DNA of 64,000 nucleotides. It comes from Paraburkholderia sejongensis. Lineage in GTDB: Bacteria; Pseudomonadota; Gammaproteobacteria; Burkholderiales; Burkholderiaceae. Shown piece after piece: positions 42,005-49,974 of this stretch (positions are counted from its first letter, which is position 1; each line of letters starts with the position of its first letter). The notes under the pieces are model-generated. The model saw only the letters and a program-made list of their open reading frames with translations, ran no database searches and was not told the origin of the DNA. Position numbers and translations under genes: made by a program. The stretch covers positions 16,273 to 80,272 of the forward strand of contig NZ_JAJITD010000026.1 in assembly GCF_020880815.1 (NCBI RefSeq), written 5' to 3'.

Positions 42005-42147
42005 GGCATCGCCGTTGGTTGGCATCGCTAAAGGCGAATCGAGCCGTAATGACGTGTCTTTTCGGGGGATTAGCTGTGTGGCGCGTCGATACAATGAAAT
42101 CTCTCTCTAGTTCGTAGTGACCACCCTCGGAAGAACGAACTCTATTC

Positions 42148-42175
42148 GCCGGCCTGCGGGCTGGCATTTTTTTTT
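42148..42175 (+). terminator. Intrinsic terminator
   Basis: GCC-G-GCC / GGC-T-GGC stem followed by A and nine T. It lies between the divergent region and leader copy 7. Confidence 0.75.
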
Positions 42176-42251
42176 GTCCGTTGTTCTTGCTGCCGGTGAG
42201 AGAGGGGCTGAAAACCGAAGCATTGTCGGCATGACCGCGGCCCGGCGCGGA

Positions 42252-42340
42252 TAAACTGCTTTCATTCCTGCGCTACTGCGCATCGACCTCCAGACGATCC
42301 TCCAGAGGACCGTCCATTTTTTCTCTCCAGCCATTCACTC
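42252..42340 (+). promoter_or_regulatory. Promoter plus ATCGAC leader element, copy 7
   Basis: A -10-like TAAACT (42252-42257), 12 bases, a TGCGC/GCGCA stem with loop TACT (42269-42282), ATCGACC (42282-42288), then a long second hairpin (GACG-TCCTC / GAGGA-CGTC) followed by ATTTTTTCTC. This copy shows both hairpins best. Confidence 0.7.
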
Positions 42341-42360
42341 GTTGAATGGATCACTGAAAG

Positions 42361-42390
42361 GGCTGACGTTCGCGTCAGCCTTCTTTTTTT
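42361..42390 (+). terminator. Intrinsic terminator within the leader
   Basis: Perfect GGCTGACG/CGTCAGCC stem with a TTCG loop and a ten-base T-rich tail, 58 bases before the next start codon. Confidence 0.88.
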
Positions 42391-42448
42391 GTCCCGATGG
42401 GAGCCTTCCCATCAGGGTTCGCGCTCCCGAATTTTTCAGGAGTTGCTC

Positions 42449-42598
42449 ATGTCCTCGACCCTCAAGCACGCTTTCCGCAGCCTCGTCTGGTACGCCAGTC
42501 AGGACGCTGAAGCGTGGAAGATGCTGTCGTTTCTCACATCCGTCGTGCTTGTAGCCATCGGTGTCGCTTCATACAGCGGTATCACGCTGCCTCAATGA
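42449..42598 (+). CDS. Tiny membrane protein, 49 residues
   Basis: The ATG at 42449 has CAGGAG 6 bases upstream. One hydrophobic helix (FLTSVVLVAIGVASYSGITL) follows an amphipathic start (MSSTLKHAFRSLVWYASQDA). No family recognised. Confidence 0.65.
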   Translation: MSSTLKHAFRSLVWYASQDAEAWKMLSFLTSVVLVAIGVASYSGITLPQ

Positions 42599-42692
42599 CG
42601 GATTGCCACCGCCGGCCGCAAGCCGACAGTCGTTAACCCACGTGGGGAGACTTTCCCCACAGGGAAACTCCCCCGTTCTACGGAGTTTTCCG

Positions 42693-43154
42693 ATGTTCAA
42701 ATTTCTTCTTTACGCCGTTGTCCTCTCGATCCTGACCGGTTGCGCAAGTGCTGATTTCGGCTCGCCGAACACGTATCAGCGATCCGACGTCCAGCGCATC
42801 GGCCAGATGGAGCAGGCGACAATCATTCGGGTTCGTCAGGTCACCATCGAATCGAGTTCGGATTCGTCCGGGCTGACCTCGTTTGTGAGTGCGGCGGCAA
42901 GCGCGTTTCTCGGCTCCCAGGTTATCGGGAACGGGCGCGGCCGTTATGTCTCGGGCGCGCTGTCGGGCGCTGCTGGCGCATTCATCTCCCAGCACGTCAG
43001 CGCTGCGATGTCGCGTCACAGCGGCGTCGAAGTTTTCGTGCGCCGCGCCAACGGACAGCCCGTTGTTGTGACGCAGGTCGACGATCAGCAGTTCGCTCCT
43101 GGCGAACACGTCTATCTCATTTCCAGCGGTTCCGGTTACCGGATCACCCACTGA
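42693..43154 (+). CDS. Glycine-zipper outer-membrane lipoprotein
   Basis: A 153-residue lipoprotein. The ATG at 42693 (CGGAG upstream) gives the signal MFKFLLYAVVLSILTGCASA with lipobox LTGC. The middle has a glycine-zipper-like double helix (FVSAAASAFLGSQVIGNGRG, YVSGALSGAAGAFISQHVS), as in SlyB/PcpC proteins. The C-terminal part is beta-rich (VEVFVRRANGQPVVVTQVDD). It probably sits in the outer membrane; the role is unknown. Confidence 0.8.
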   Translation: MFKFLLYAVVLSILTGCASADFGSPNTYQRSDVQRIGQMEQATIIRVRQVTIESSSDSSGLTSFVSAAASAFLGSQVIGNGRGRYVSGALSGAAGAFISQHVSAAMSRHSGVEVFVRRANGQPVVVTQVDDQQFAPGEHVYLISSGSGYRITH

Positions 43155-43236
43155 CCTTCCGCGCGCTCTGACCGGCGCGCTTCCCTTGCGGGGCAACTCC
43201 CCGCAAGGGAGTCGCCTCGTCTATTCGAGGTGCATC

Positions 43237-43629
43237 ATGAAATTTCCCAAGCTGTTCTACGCGGATCGTCGATCCGCTGGCGCCGGCGCTACCGCTGCTC
43301 TCCAGCAGCAGGCCTCGCGCGTTCTTCGGCGGGTGGCGCATGACCTGCGTCTGCGTTCCCATGAAATCGTCGTCGAACCGTCGCGCCGGAATTTTCCGGG
43401 GCGCGTCTCGCTTCGCACCGAGACGCTGTTTGTCGACGTGCTTGACCGACCGTGTCAGAAACCGGTGGCGCTCAGCTTCCGGACCCGTCGCGGTCGCTCG
43501 GACCTCACGGGTGGCGGCGAAAATTACGTGCCGCTCGAGCAGATCGAGACGACGCGAGGCTATCAGTCGTTCCTCGACGGGCTTCGTCTGGCAGGCGGCA
43601 TCGACACCTCTTCTGGAGGGCGTCGATGA
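43237..43629 (+). CDS. Hypothetical protein, 130 residues
   Basis: A basic protein (MKFPKLFYADRRSAGAGATA, LRRVAHDLRLRSHEIVVEPS) with no recognised family. The leader holds a very stable hairpin (CCCTTGCGGGG...CCCCGCAAGGG). The stop overlaps the next ATG by 4 bases. Confidence 0.6.
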   Translation: MKFPKLFYADRRSAGAGATAALQQQASRVLRRVAHDLRLRSHEIVVEPSRRNFPGRVSLRTETLFVDVLDRPCQKPVALSFRTRRGRSDLTGGGENYVPLEQIETTRGYQSFLDGLRLAGGIDTSSGGRR

Positions 43630-44078
43630 AACTGGCAAAAGTCAAAGTCGAGTACTCGTGCGGCACGACGATTGACGACAGGGTGACTCTCGATGAAGAA
43701 ACGGGACGCGTGCATTTGCCCCCGCGTCTGCAGGCGCTGCTGCATCTGATGGAAGCAACCGAATGCTCCCCGTCGTTTGTGCTGGAATACAACGGTTCAA
43801 CGTTGCCAGTGACAGTGGATACCGGGGGGCTGCGCAAGATCGGTGTCCCGGTTCAACCCAGGTCACGCGTTGAACAACTCTTTAATCCGACAAAAGACCA
43901 GCGGCAGCAGAACGCTCGGTACCTGCATACGCTCTCGGCTGCGTCCGTGGGCGGCCTTATCGGATACCTCCATGCGGCGTCCACCCTGGATTTGACAACG
44001 GTGGCAGGAGCAGCGATCTTGGCCTCAGTTGCGATAATATTGTGGTATGTTGGTTTTATTGGAATGAAAGGAGAATGA
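43626..44078 (+). CDS. Hypothetical protein with C-terminal membrane helices
   Basis: A 150-residue protein. Residues 1-85 are soluble and beta-rich (VEYSCGTTIDDRVTLDEETG), and residues 100-148 hold two helices (YLHTLSAASVGGLIGYLHAA, AAILASVAIILWYVGFIG). The start overlaps the upstream stop (ATGA). No family recognised. Confidence 0.6.
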   Translation: MKLAKVKVEYSCGTTIDDRVTLDEETGRVHLPPRLQALLHLMEATECSPSFVLEYNGSTLPVTVDTGGLRKIGVPVQPRSRVEQLFNPTKDQRQQNARYLHTLSAASVGGLIGYLHAASTLDLTTVAGAAILASVAIILWYVGFIGMKGE

Positions 44079-44079
44079 A

Positions 44080-44196
44080 ATGGTTGCGAACATTGTCACT
44101 CTCGTTGTGGGCGTGTCCATTGCAGCGTTTTTTCTCTGGACCAACAACAACGGTGTCAAGCGCGATCGTGAGCGCGCTTGGGGCAAACATGACTGA
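44080..44196 (+). CDS. Tiny membrane protein, 38 residues
   Basis: The ATG at 44080 lies 1 base after the upstream stop and 5 bases after AAGGAG. The product is a single helix with a basic tail (MVANIVTLVVGVSIAAFFLW, then KRDRERAWGKHD). It is followed by two terminator-like hairpins. Confidence 0.65.
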   Translation: MVANIVTLVVGVSIAAFFLWTNNNGVKRDRERAWGKHD

Positions 44197-44230
44197 CGAC
44201 ACGGCGTGACGCCGCGTTGAATCTATAGGG

Positions 44231-44260
44231 CTGCACCCGTCAGGGAGCGGCTTTTTTTTC
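44231..44260 (+). terminator. Intrinsic terminator
   Basis: Imperfect GCTGC-CCC / GGG-GCGGC stem followed by eight T. Confidence 0.7.
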
Positions 44261-44278
44261 GTCTTCTTCGACCTTTGG

Positions 44279-44300
44279 ACGCGCCTTCGGGCGCGTTTTT
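44279..44300 (+). terminator. Second terminator-like hairpin, before a start codon
   Basis: ACGCGCC/GGCGCGT stem with a short loop, then TTTTCTTTTT. The next ATG lies about 20 bases downstream. Confidence 0.8.
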
Positions 44301-44318
44301 CTTTTTGTGAGACCAGAA

Positions 44319-44834
44319 ATGAACCATGCATTTGTGAAGCCCGTGGGCTACCAGCAGCCCGTCGCCGTAACCTCGGCGACCGGAACCGGAACCGGAACCG
44401 GAACCGGAACCATCGTGGCCGCGATCGCAGGTACGCGCGCTGATTCGTTGGCGTGCCAGCAACGGCTGGACGTCGAAGGCAGGACCGTCGGCCAAGTATG
44501 TTCGTTGCTCTGCAAGGTGTTGCGCGGGACGGAGCTTGAGCCCGAATGGCTCGTGGCTGCGAACACGCTGGACGACCCCGACGAGGCCACCAGCGGCGCG
44601 CGCATGGACCGGGTCTGGCCCGCGGATAGCGTCTGGAACCGGGTGGCTGTCTCCGTTGATATCGGCAGGTCCGAAGGCTGGATCGTTCACGTCGACTGGA
44701 TAACGCGCACGGAAATTCCGGACGTTGCCGGCCGTGGTTATGCCGTGATGCCGCTTCTGCGCGCGAAGGTGTTCGTCGCAGATCAAGCATGGCAACTGGC
44801 GCGCTTTATCGCCAACGCGATCGACGTCGCTTAA
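44319..44834 (+). CDS. Hypothetical protein with a TG repeat
   Basis: A 171-residue protein. Residues 19-30 are an alternating Thr-Gly run coded by a hexamer repeat. The rest is globular (GRTVGQVCSLLCKVLRGTEL, PADSVWNRVAVSVDIGRSEG, HVDWITRTEIPDVAG). No family recognised. The ATG at 44319 follows a T-rich hairpin directly; a GTG at 44307 is the alternative start. Confidence 0.6.
   Translation: MNHAFVKPVGYQQPVAVTSATGTGTGTGTGTIVAAIAGTRADSLACQQRLDVEGRTVGQVCSLLCKVLRGTELEPEWLVAANTLDDPDEATSGARMDRVWPADSVWNRVAVSVDIGRSEGWIVHVDWITRTEIPDVAGRGYAVMPLLRAKVFVADQAWQLARFIANAIDVA
44379..44411 (+). repeat. Hexanucleotide tandem repeat
   Basis: Five copies of ACCGGA plus ACC, in frame, coding for a Thr-Gly run. 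Copy changes would alter only the linker length. Confidence 0.9.
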
Positions 44835-44938
44835 CCCGTTTCCTCGCGCCGCATGGCGTAACCCTCAATTCAACCCTCTGCGGGCATTCGGCCCGACAAA
44901 GGGAACGATTGCCCGCTTCTTCATTTCCCGGAGCAATC

Positions 44939-46273
44939 GTGTACCAACTCTCCTTCGCTGGTCTTTCCCTCTCCCTCGGCACGCTGCTTGAAGTCCTGGC
45001 GGTATTCAGGACCGACGCCCGCCTGCTTGCGCTTGAATCGTCGGAAATTGTGCTGGAGCATGGCGGCCAGCCCGTTCAGGTGATCCGTCACAACGGCGCG
45101 CTCACGGTGCGCCGGCCGGGCATGGCCCGCGACGTTTTCCTTTCACTGATCGATGAGATCGACGGCGCGTACTTCCGCCCGAACGGCGTTCTGCAGGCTG
45201 TATGGCAGATCCGACGCTCGCACTGGAAGCTGCTGTATGACGCGTTCGACCTGGCATCGACGCCCCGCCTGATTTTCTCGTCCGACCAGGTCGAGGCGGC
45301 GGGGGATGCGCGAGGTCGCCTGGACCTGTTCGAACTCCTGCAGTCTGAATGCGAGCGGCGGTTCGGGTTTCGCTACGCAGGACCGGAATACGGTCGCACG
45401 AGGCATCGGAGCGGCCGGCACGAAGTTCACGTCGCGTACGCACTCGCGGAAGGCTGGGCGGTTCCGGAAGCGGTGCTGGAGGAGTATCGCCAGTTGCCCG
45501 ACCGGTTCACGTCAGACATGAGCTGGGGCAGGGTGCTGGTCGACGTGCCGGAACTGCGTGGCACGATGCCGCCTGACAAGGTCCGGGTGCTCGCCAGTGT
45601 GATGCGGCGGGAACAGGGCGGAATCAGTCCGGTCAATGCGGCGCTGCTCGCGATGGTGATGCGTCTGGCGCCGAATTCTCCGACGTTCGAGGAGATCGAC
45701 GATCTCCTGTTCCGACACGGGCTTGTCCAGGCACACGGCCTGCCTGATCGCTACGCGACTCCGCAGCCGCTTGGTACGGCCGTATCGAAGTTCGCTGAGT
45801 TGTACCGGCAGAACATGGCGGACAAGCGGTGGGATACGACGGTGGAACGGCTGCGCAAGGAACGCACGGCCAGGGAGATTTCTCAACGGACATTTGATCT
45901 CCAGATGCAGATCGCGCTGCTGGAGCATGGACGGGAGACTTTCGCTCTCGGCAACGAGATCTCGGAAGCGATCGACAGCGGCGACGTGCACTACCTGCTG
46001 CAGATCATGGACTGCCCCGACGAGCGCAACCGCGTCGCGAAGCAGACGGTGCGTGACGTGTTCGGCATCAGGCTTCTCGGCGTGCGAGCCGCAGTCCGTC
46101 GCCGCGGCATCTTCGCGCTCGCGGGCTATGACGAAGCCTGTCAGGCCGAGTGGGAATCGGCCGGTTCTGCGCAGGCTCGCCAGCGTGTTATCGAAGTACA
46201 TCAGGCGACCCGTGCCGCCGGCAGCGTCCATCCGGCAGTGTTCGCCCCGTTGCAGGTGGCTCACCACGCCTGA
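44939..46273 (+). CDS. Hypothetical protein, 444 residues
   Basis: Starts at GTG 44939 with CGGAG 6 bases upstream. The protein is soluble and mostly helical (MYQLSFAGLSLSLGTLLEVL, VRVLASVMRREQGGISPVNA, DLQMQIALLEHGRETFALGN). No family recognised. The leader (44840-44935) contains GC-rich hairpins. A CCCGGC-type terminator follows 28 bases after the stop. Confidence 0.6.
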   Translation: MYQLSFAGLSLSLGTLLEVLAVFRTDARLLALESSEIVLEHGGQPVQVIRHNGALTVRRPGMARDVFLSLIDEIDGAYFRPNGVLQAVWQIRRSHWKLLYDAFDLASTPRLIFSSDQVEAAGDARGRLDLFELLQSECERRFGFRYAGPEYGRTRHRSGRHEVHVAYALAEGWAVPEAVLEEYRQLPDRFTSDMSWGRVLVDVPELRGTMPPDKVRVLASVMRREQGGISPVNAALLAMVMRLAPNSPTFEEIDDLLFRHGLVQAHGLPDRYATPQPLGTAVSKFAELYRQNMADKRWDTTVERLRKERTAREISQRTFDLQMQIALLEHGRETFALGNEISEAIDSGDVHYLLQIMDCPDERNRVAKQTVRDVFGIRLLGVRAAVRRRGIFALAGYDEACQAEWESAGSAQARQRVIEVHQATRAAGSVHPAVFAPLQVAHHA

Positions 46274-46300
46274 TCTGTTGATGCGGTTGTTTTCGACCAA

Positions 46301-46325
46301 CCCGGCCTCGCGCCGGGTTTTTTTT
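46301..46325 (+). terminator. Intrinsic terminator
   Basis: CCCGGC/GCCGGG stem with eight T, nearly identical to those at 33369 and 49950. Confidence 0.88.
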
Positions 46326-46403
46326 CGTCTGGTCCATAAGGCTGCGGGCATAAGGCCATATGAAAAAGCGACGATTCGGGCATTGCGCGCGGCCGGCGCT
46401 CCC

Positions 46404-46470
46404 TACACTGGGTGTCATCTCCCGCGTCATAGACGCATCGACCTCGCCGACACGTCGGCATTCTTTTATC
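46404..46470 (+). promoter_or_regulatory. Promoter plus ATCGAC leader element, copy 8
   Basis: A -10-like TACACT (46404-46409), 14 bases, a GCGTC/GACGC stem with loop ATA (46424-46436), ATCGACC (46437-46443), then a GCCGAC/GTCGGC hairpin (46446-46459) followed by ATTCTTTTAT. The MoxR-like gene starts at 46538. Confidence 0.7.
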
Positions 46471-46537
46471 GCCCCACAGGGACCGCGTCCCTACGGGCGT
46501 AGTCCTTTCGGGGCTTTCTCTTTTCAGGAAAGCCATC

Positions 46538-47563
46538 ATGAAAGTTACGCCCGCACAACTGACCGAACTGCTCTCGCTGTACGTTCCGAAGCGTCTGCCG
46601 GTGCTCATCACCGGTCGCCCGGGCATCGGCAAGAGCGACATCGTCGAGCAGACCGCTCGCGACACCGATCACGACCTGCTGATCAGCCATCCCGTCGTTG
46701 AGGATCCGACCGACTCGAAAGGGTTGCCGTTTCCTTCCGCAGACGGCTCGACTGCGAAGTTCCTGCCGTTCGGGGATCTGGAGCGCGCGATGACGGCCAG
46801 ACGCCCGCTCATCTGGTTCCTCGACGATCTGGGACAGGCCTCGCCTGCCGTTCAGGCTGCGAAGATGCAACTGCTGCTGGCGCGGCGCGTCGGCGCGCAT
46901 GTGCTGCCACCGCACGTCACGTTCCTCGCGGCCACCAACCGCCGCACCGACAACGCCGGCGTAACGGGGATTCTCGATCCTGTCATTTCGCGCTTTGCGA
47001 CGGTCGTTGAGCTCGAGCCGACGATCGACGGCTGGACTGCCTGGGCGGCTCGTTCCGGCGTGCCGGTCGAGCTGATCGCGTTCCTGCGATTCCGCTCCGA
47101 CCTGCTCTCCGTGCAGAAGACGTCGCGTGACATCGAAAACGTGCCGAGCCCCCGAAGCTGGGGATTCGTCGCGAAGACGATGGGCGTGGTGCCGAAGCAT
47201 CTGGAACACATCTCGTACGCGGGGTCGGTCGGCGAGGGCGCTGCAACGGAGCTTGTCAGCTTCCTGCAGATCTTCCGCGAACTGCCGAATCCGGACGCGA
47301 TTCTCGCGACGCCGGACACGGCGCCGATTCCCGAGAAGACGTCAGCGCTTTACGCCGTGACGGCCGCACTTGCGGGCCGCGCGACCGAGGCGAATTTCGA
47401 GCGGGTGGTGACGTACACCGAGCGGCTGATCGAAGCGGGACACCGCGAGTTCGCCGCGCTGCTCGTGCGCGATTCGCTGCAACGCTCGCCGGCCGTCGCC
47501 AACTCCTACGCCTTCATCCGAGCGCAGGGTGGTGAGATCGGCAAGATCATCAAAGGCGATTAA
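46538..47563 (+). CDS. MoxR-like AAA+ ATPase
   Basis: A 341-residue AAA+ protein. Walker A is GRPGIGKS at residues 26-33, Walker B is LIWFLDDLG near residue 90, and sensor 1 is TFLAATNR near residue 130. MoxR ATPases act as chaperones that fit metal cofactors or activate VWA-domain partners. The second gene downstream encodes just such a VWA-like protein. Leader copy 8 lies upstream. Confidence 0.85.
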   Translation: MKVTPAQLTELLSLYVPKRLPVLITGRPGIGKSDIVEQTARDTDHDLLISHPVVEDPTDSKGLPFPSADGSTAKFLPFGDLERAMTARRPLIWFLDDLGQASPAVQAAKMQLLLARRVGAHVLPPHVTFLAATNRRTDNAGVTGILDPVISRFATVVELEPTIDGWTAWAARSGVPVELIAFLRFRSDLLSVQKTSRDIENVPSPRSWGFVAKTMGVVPKHLEHISYAGSVGEGAATELVSFLQIFRELPNPDAILATPDTAPIPEKTSALYAVTAALAGRATEANFERVVTYTERLIEAGHREFAALLVRDSLQRSPAVANSYAFIRAQGGEIGKIIKGD

Positions 47564-47596
47564 GCCACTTTTTTCCTCAAGCAGTTCAACCCCCTT

Positions 47597-47631
47597 GCCC
47601 TGAGGCGTCCACCGACGCCCGGGGCTTTTTT
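47597..47631 (+). terminator. Terminator-like hairpin before the next gene
   Basis: GCCC..GGCGTC / GACGCC..GGGC stem and six T, 40 bases before the ATG at 47671, inside the MoxR block. Confidence 0.75.
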
Positions 47632-47670
47632 CTTTGCGTCATCCATATCCTTTCTCTACGGAGTTTTCTC

Positions 47671-48585
47671 ATGAACATCTCTAACATCCAGTCGAAAGTC
47701 ATGCTGTGCTCGGTCACGATCTCCACGTGGGTTGCCCGTCGATTCGACGGCAAGGCCACCGAAGAGGTCGAAAACCGGCACCATGCGAAGGGCATCGGCA
47801 GATTCAACAAACGCCTGTTGCCCGAGCACGCCCCCAGCTACAAGGAGGTGCTGACGATCGCCAGCCGCATCCGCGGCTACTTCTACGATCACTCGCTGAA
47901 GTACGACCAGCTTGGCGTTCGCCTGCTGCCGACGATGGTGTACATGGAATTCGCGGACAAGATGCGCTCGTTGAAAGACGAGTTCGATCTCGCGGTGTCC
48001 GTGTTCCTCACCGACTACCTGAACCTGAAGGAGCTGGCGCGCGCCGAACTCAACGGGCTGTTCAACGAGGCGGATTACCCGACCCTCGCAGAACTGCATA
48101 CGAAGTTCGGTGTGAAGATGGCCGTGCTGCCGTTCCCGGACGCGAGCCAGTTCGGCGTCGATCTGCCGGAGAACGTGTTGACGACGCTGAAAAGCGAACT
48201 CGACCAGCATGTGCTCGCCTCGATCGCCACGGCGAACGAGGATCTGGTTCAGCGTCTGTACGAGGCGGTGTCGCAGATGGCTTCCCGCCTGTATGCGACC
48301 GGCAACGTGCGCCTCGACGTGGCCAACAACGTGCGCGATCTGTGCGCGTTGCTGCCGAAGCTGAACTTCGCCAACGATCCGAAGCTCAACCACATCCTTG
48401 AACAGGCGAAGACGCATCTCGCCGGTCACACCGGCGCCGAGCTGAAAGAATCGCACGTTCTGCGGTCGCAGGTGGCCAGCAAGGCACAGGAGATCGAAGA
48501 GCTCATGGCCGCTTTCATGGGCATCACGCCGGAAACGGAGATCGAGCGGACCGGGGCGGGCGACCAGTTGCGGCTCGTCGCCTAA
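47671..48585 (+). CDS. Hypothetical protein between MoxR and VWA genes
   Basis: A 304-residue helical protein (PSYKEVLTIASRIRGYFYDH, LTDYLNLKELARAELNGLFN, AQEIEELMAAFMGI). It may belong to DUF3150, which is often linked with MoxR and VWA genes, but I am not certain. CGGAG precedes the ATG. It ends 9 bases before the metallopeptidase/VWA gene, so the three probably form one complex. Confidence 0.65.
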   Translation: MNISNIQSKVMLCSVTISTWVARRFDGKATEEVENRHHAKGIGRFNKRLLPEHAPSYKEVLTIASRIRGYFYDHSLKYDQLGVRLLPTMVYMEFADKMRSLKDEFDLAVSVFLTDYLNLKELARAELNGLFNEADYPTLAELHTKFGVKMAVLPFPDASQFGVDLPENVLTTLKSELDQHVLASIATANEDLVQRLYEAVSQMASRLYATGNVRLDVANNVRDLCALLPKLNFANDPKLNHILEQAKTHLAGHTGAELKESHVLRSQVASKAQEIEELMAAFMGITPETEIERTGAGDQLRLVA

Positions 48586-48594
48586 GGGGGCTGT

Positions 48595-49926
48595 ATGGAT
48601 CGCACTGTGACGTTACAGGGCAATGGCGCGGTCCATCCGCGCATTTCCAGGCAGCGGACGGAGCTTGTCCTGTCGCAGCCTTTCTTTGGTGCGCTCGCGC
48701 TGCGCTTGCGGATGGTCGAGGACCGCTCGGCGAAGACGTGCTGGGTAGACGGGGAGTCGTTCGGTTACAACCCCGACTACATCGACACGTTGACTGACCT
48801 TGAGCTGCGTGGCGTGCTGGCGCATGAGGTTATGCATGTGGCCAACGGCCACTGCTGGCGTCGCGGGCCGCGTGACGATCGCCGCTGGAATGAGGCGGGT
48901 GACTATGCGATCAACCCGATCGTGTTGTCGTCCGGCTTCGTGCTGCCGAAAGACGTGCTCAACGCTGCGCGCTTCGCTGGAAAGTCTGCTGAGGAAATTT
49001 ACGGCGTGCTGACCCAGGAAGCGAAGCAGAAGCAGCCGAAGCCTGATCCGCAGTCGCAACCGCAGCCGTCGCCGAAGCTACAAGCTGATGGCCAGTCGTC
49101 GGGGCCAGCAGGAAAGGGCCAGGGCGACAAACAAGGTGGAAAGCCGGATGCGAAGCAAGGGCCGGGGCCGGGTGGCAAAGGAAGCGGCGCACAACCACCC
49201 TCACCATCAGGTGGCTCCGGCGATGCCGCAACTGAGCCTGGCTCGTCGTGCGGCGAAGTCCGGCAGTATCAGGGCGCGGACAAGCCGGTGAAGGAGGCTG
49301 AGTGGAAAGTCGCCGTCGTGCAGGCCGCCAAGGCTGCGCAGATGCGCGGCAAGCTGCCCGGCGATCTTCAGGCAATGGCAGGCGCGGCGGTACGACCGGT
49401 CGTTGACTGGCGGGCGGTGCTTCACCGCTTCGCGCAGCAGTCGTCGCCGACCGACTACAGCTTCGCCACGCCAAATCGTCGGTATCTGCATCTTGGGTTC
49501 TACCTGCCCTCGCTGCATACGCCGGCAGTTGGCGACGCCGTTTTTGTGCGGGACTCCAGCGGCTCGGTGTTCGACGAGACGCAGGCGCAGTTCGATGCGG
49601 AGATCCTGTCCGTGTTTCACACGCTCAAGCCCGCCCGGTTGATCGTGATGGACTGCGATACCCGTGTCACACAGGTGCAGGTGTTCGAGCGGGGCGACTC
49701 GCCGGAGATCAAGCCTGTGCGCGGTGGAGGCGGTACGGCATTCACCGATCCGTTCAACCGCGTGGCGGCCGATGGACTGAATCCGGCCTTTCTGGTCTAT
49801 CTGACGGACATGCATGGTTCTTTTCCGGCCTCGGCACCCCATTACCCGGTGCTGTGGGCGTCGACCACACCGCTCACGCGGGCGCGGAAGGCGCCGTTCG
49901 GCGAGACCGTTGAAGTCATCTGCTGA
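48595..49926 (+). CDS. Metallopeptidase-like/VWA-like protein (DUF2201 type)
   Basis: A 443-residue protein. The N-terminal part has a zinc-peptidase motif, LAHEVMHVANGH (HExxH at about residue 79) with NEAGDYAIN after it. Residues 140-220 are a Pro/Gln/Gly/Lys linker. The C-terminal 160 residues are VWA-like (VFVRDSSGSVFDETQAQFDA, RLIVMDCDTRVTQ, GGGGTAFTDPF). This is the usual partner of MoxR ATPases; whether the peptidase site is active is unknown. Confidence 0.8.
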   Translation: MDRTVTLQGNGAVHPRISRQRTELVLSQPFFGALALRLRMVEDRSAKTCWVDGESFGYNPDYIDTLTDLELRGVLAHEVMHVANGHCWRRGPRDDRRWNEAGDYAINPIVLSSGFVLPKDVLNAARFAGKSAEEIYGVLTQEAKQKQPKPDPQSQPQPSPKLQADGQSSGPAGKGQGDKQGGKPDAKQGPGPGGKGSGAQPPSPSGGSGDAATEPGSSCGEVRQYQGADKPVKEAEWKVAVVQAAKAAQMRGKLPGDLQAMAGAAVRPVVDWRAVLHRFAQQSSPTDYSFATPNRRYLHLGFYLPSLHTPAVGDAVFVRDSSGSVFDETQAQFDAEILSVFHTLKPARLIVMDCDTRVTQVQVFERGDSPEIKPVRGGGGTAFTDPFNRVAADGLNPAFLVYLTDMHGSFPASAPHYPVLWASTTPLTRARKAPFGETVEVIC

Positions 49927-49949
49927 CGTCTCCAGCTTCTTCAACCCAA

Positions 49950-49974
49950 CCCGGCCTCGTGCCGGGTTTTTTTT
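49950..49974 (+). terminator. Intrinsic terminator ending the MoxR block
   Basis: CCCGGC/GCCGGG stem and eight T, a near copy of the one at 46301. Confidence 0.88.
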
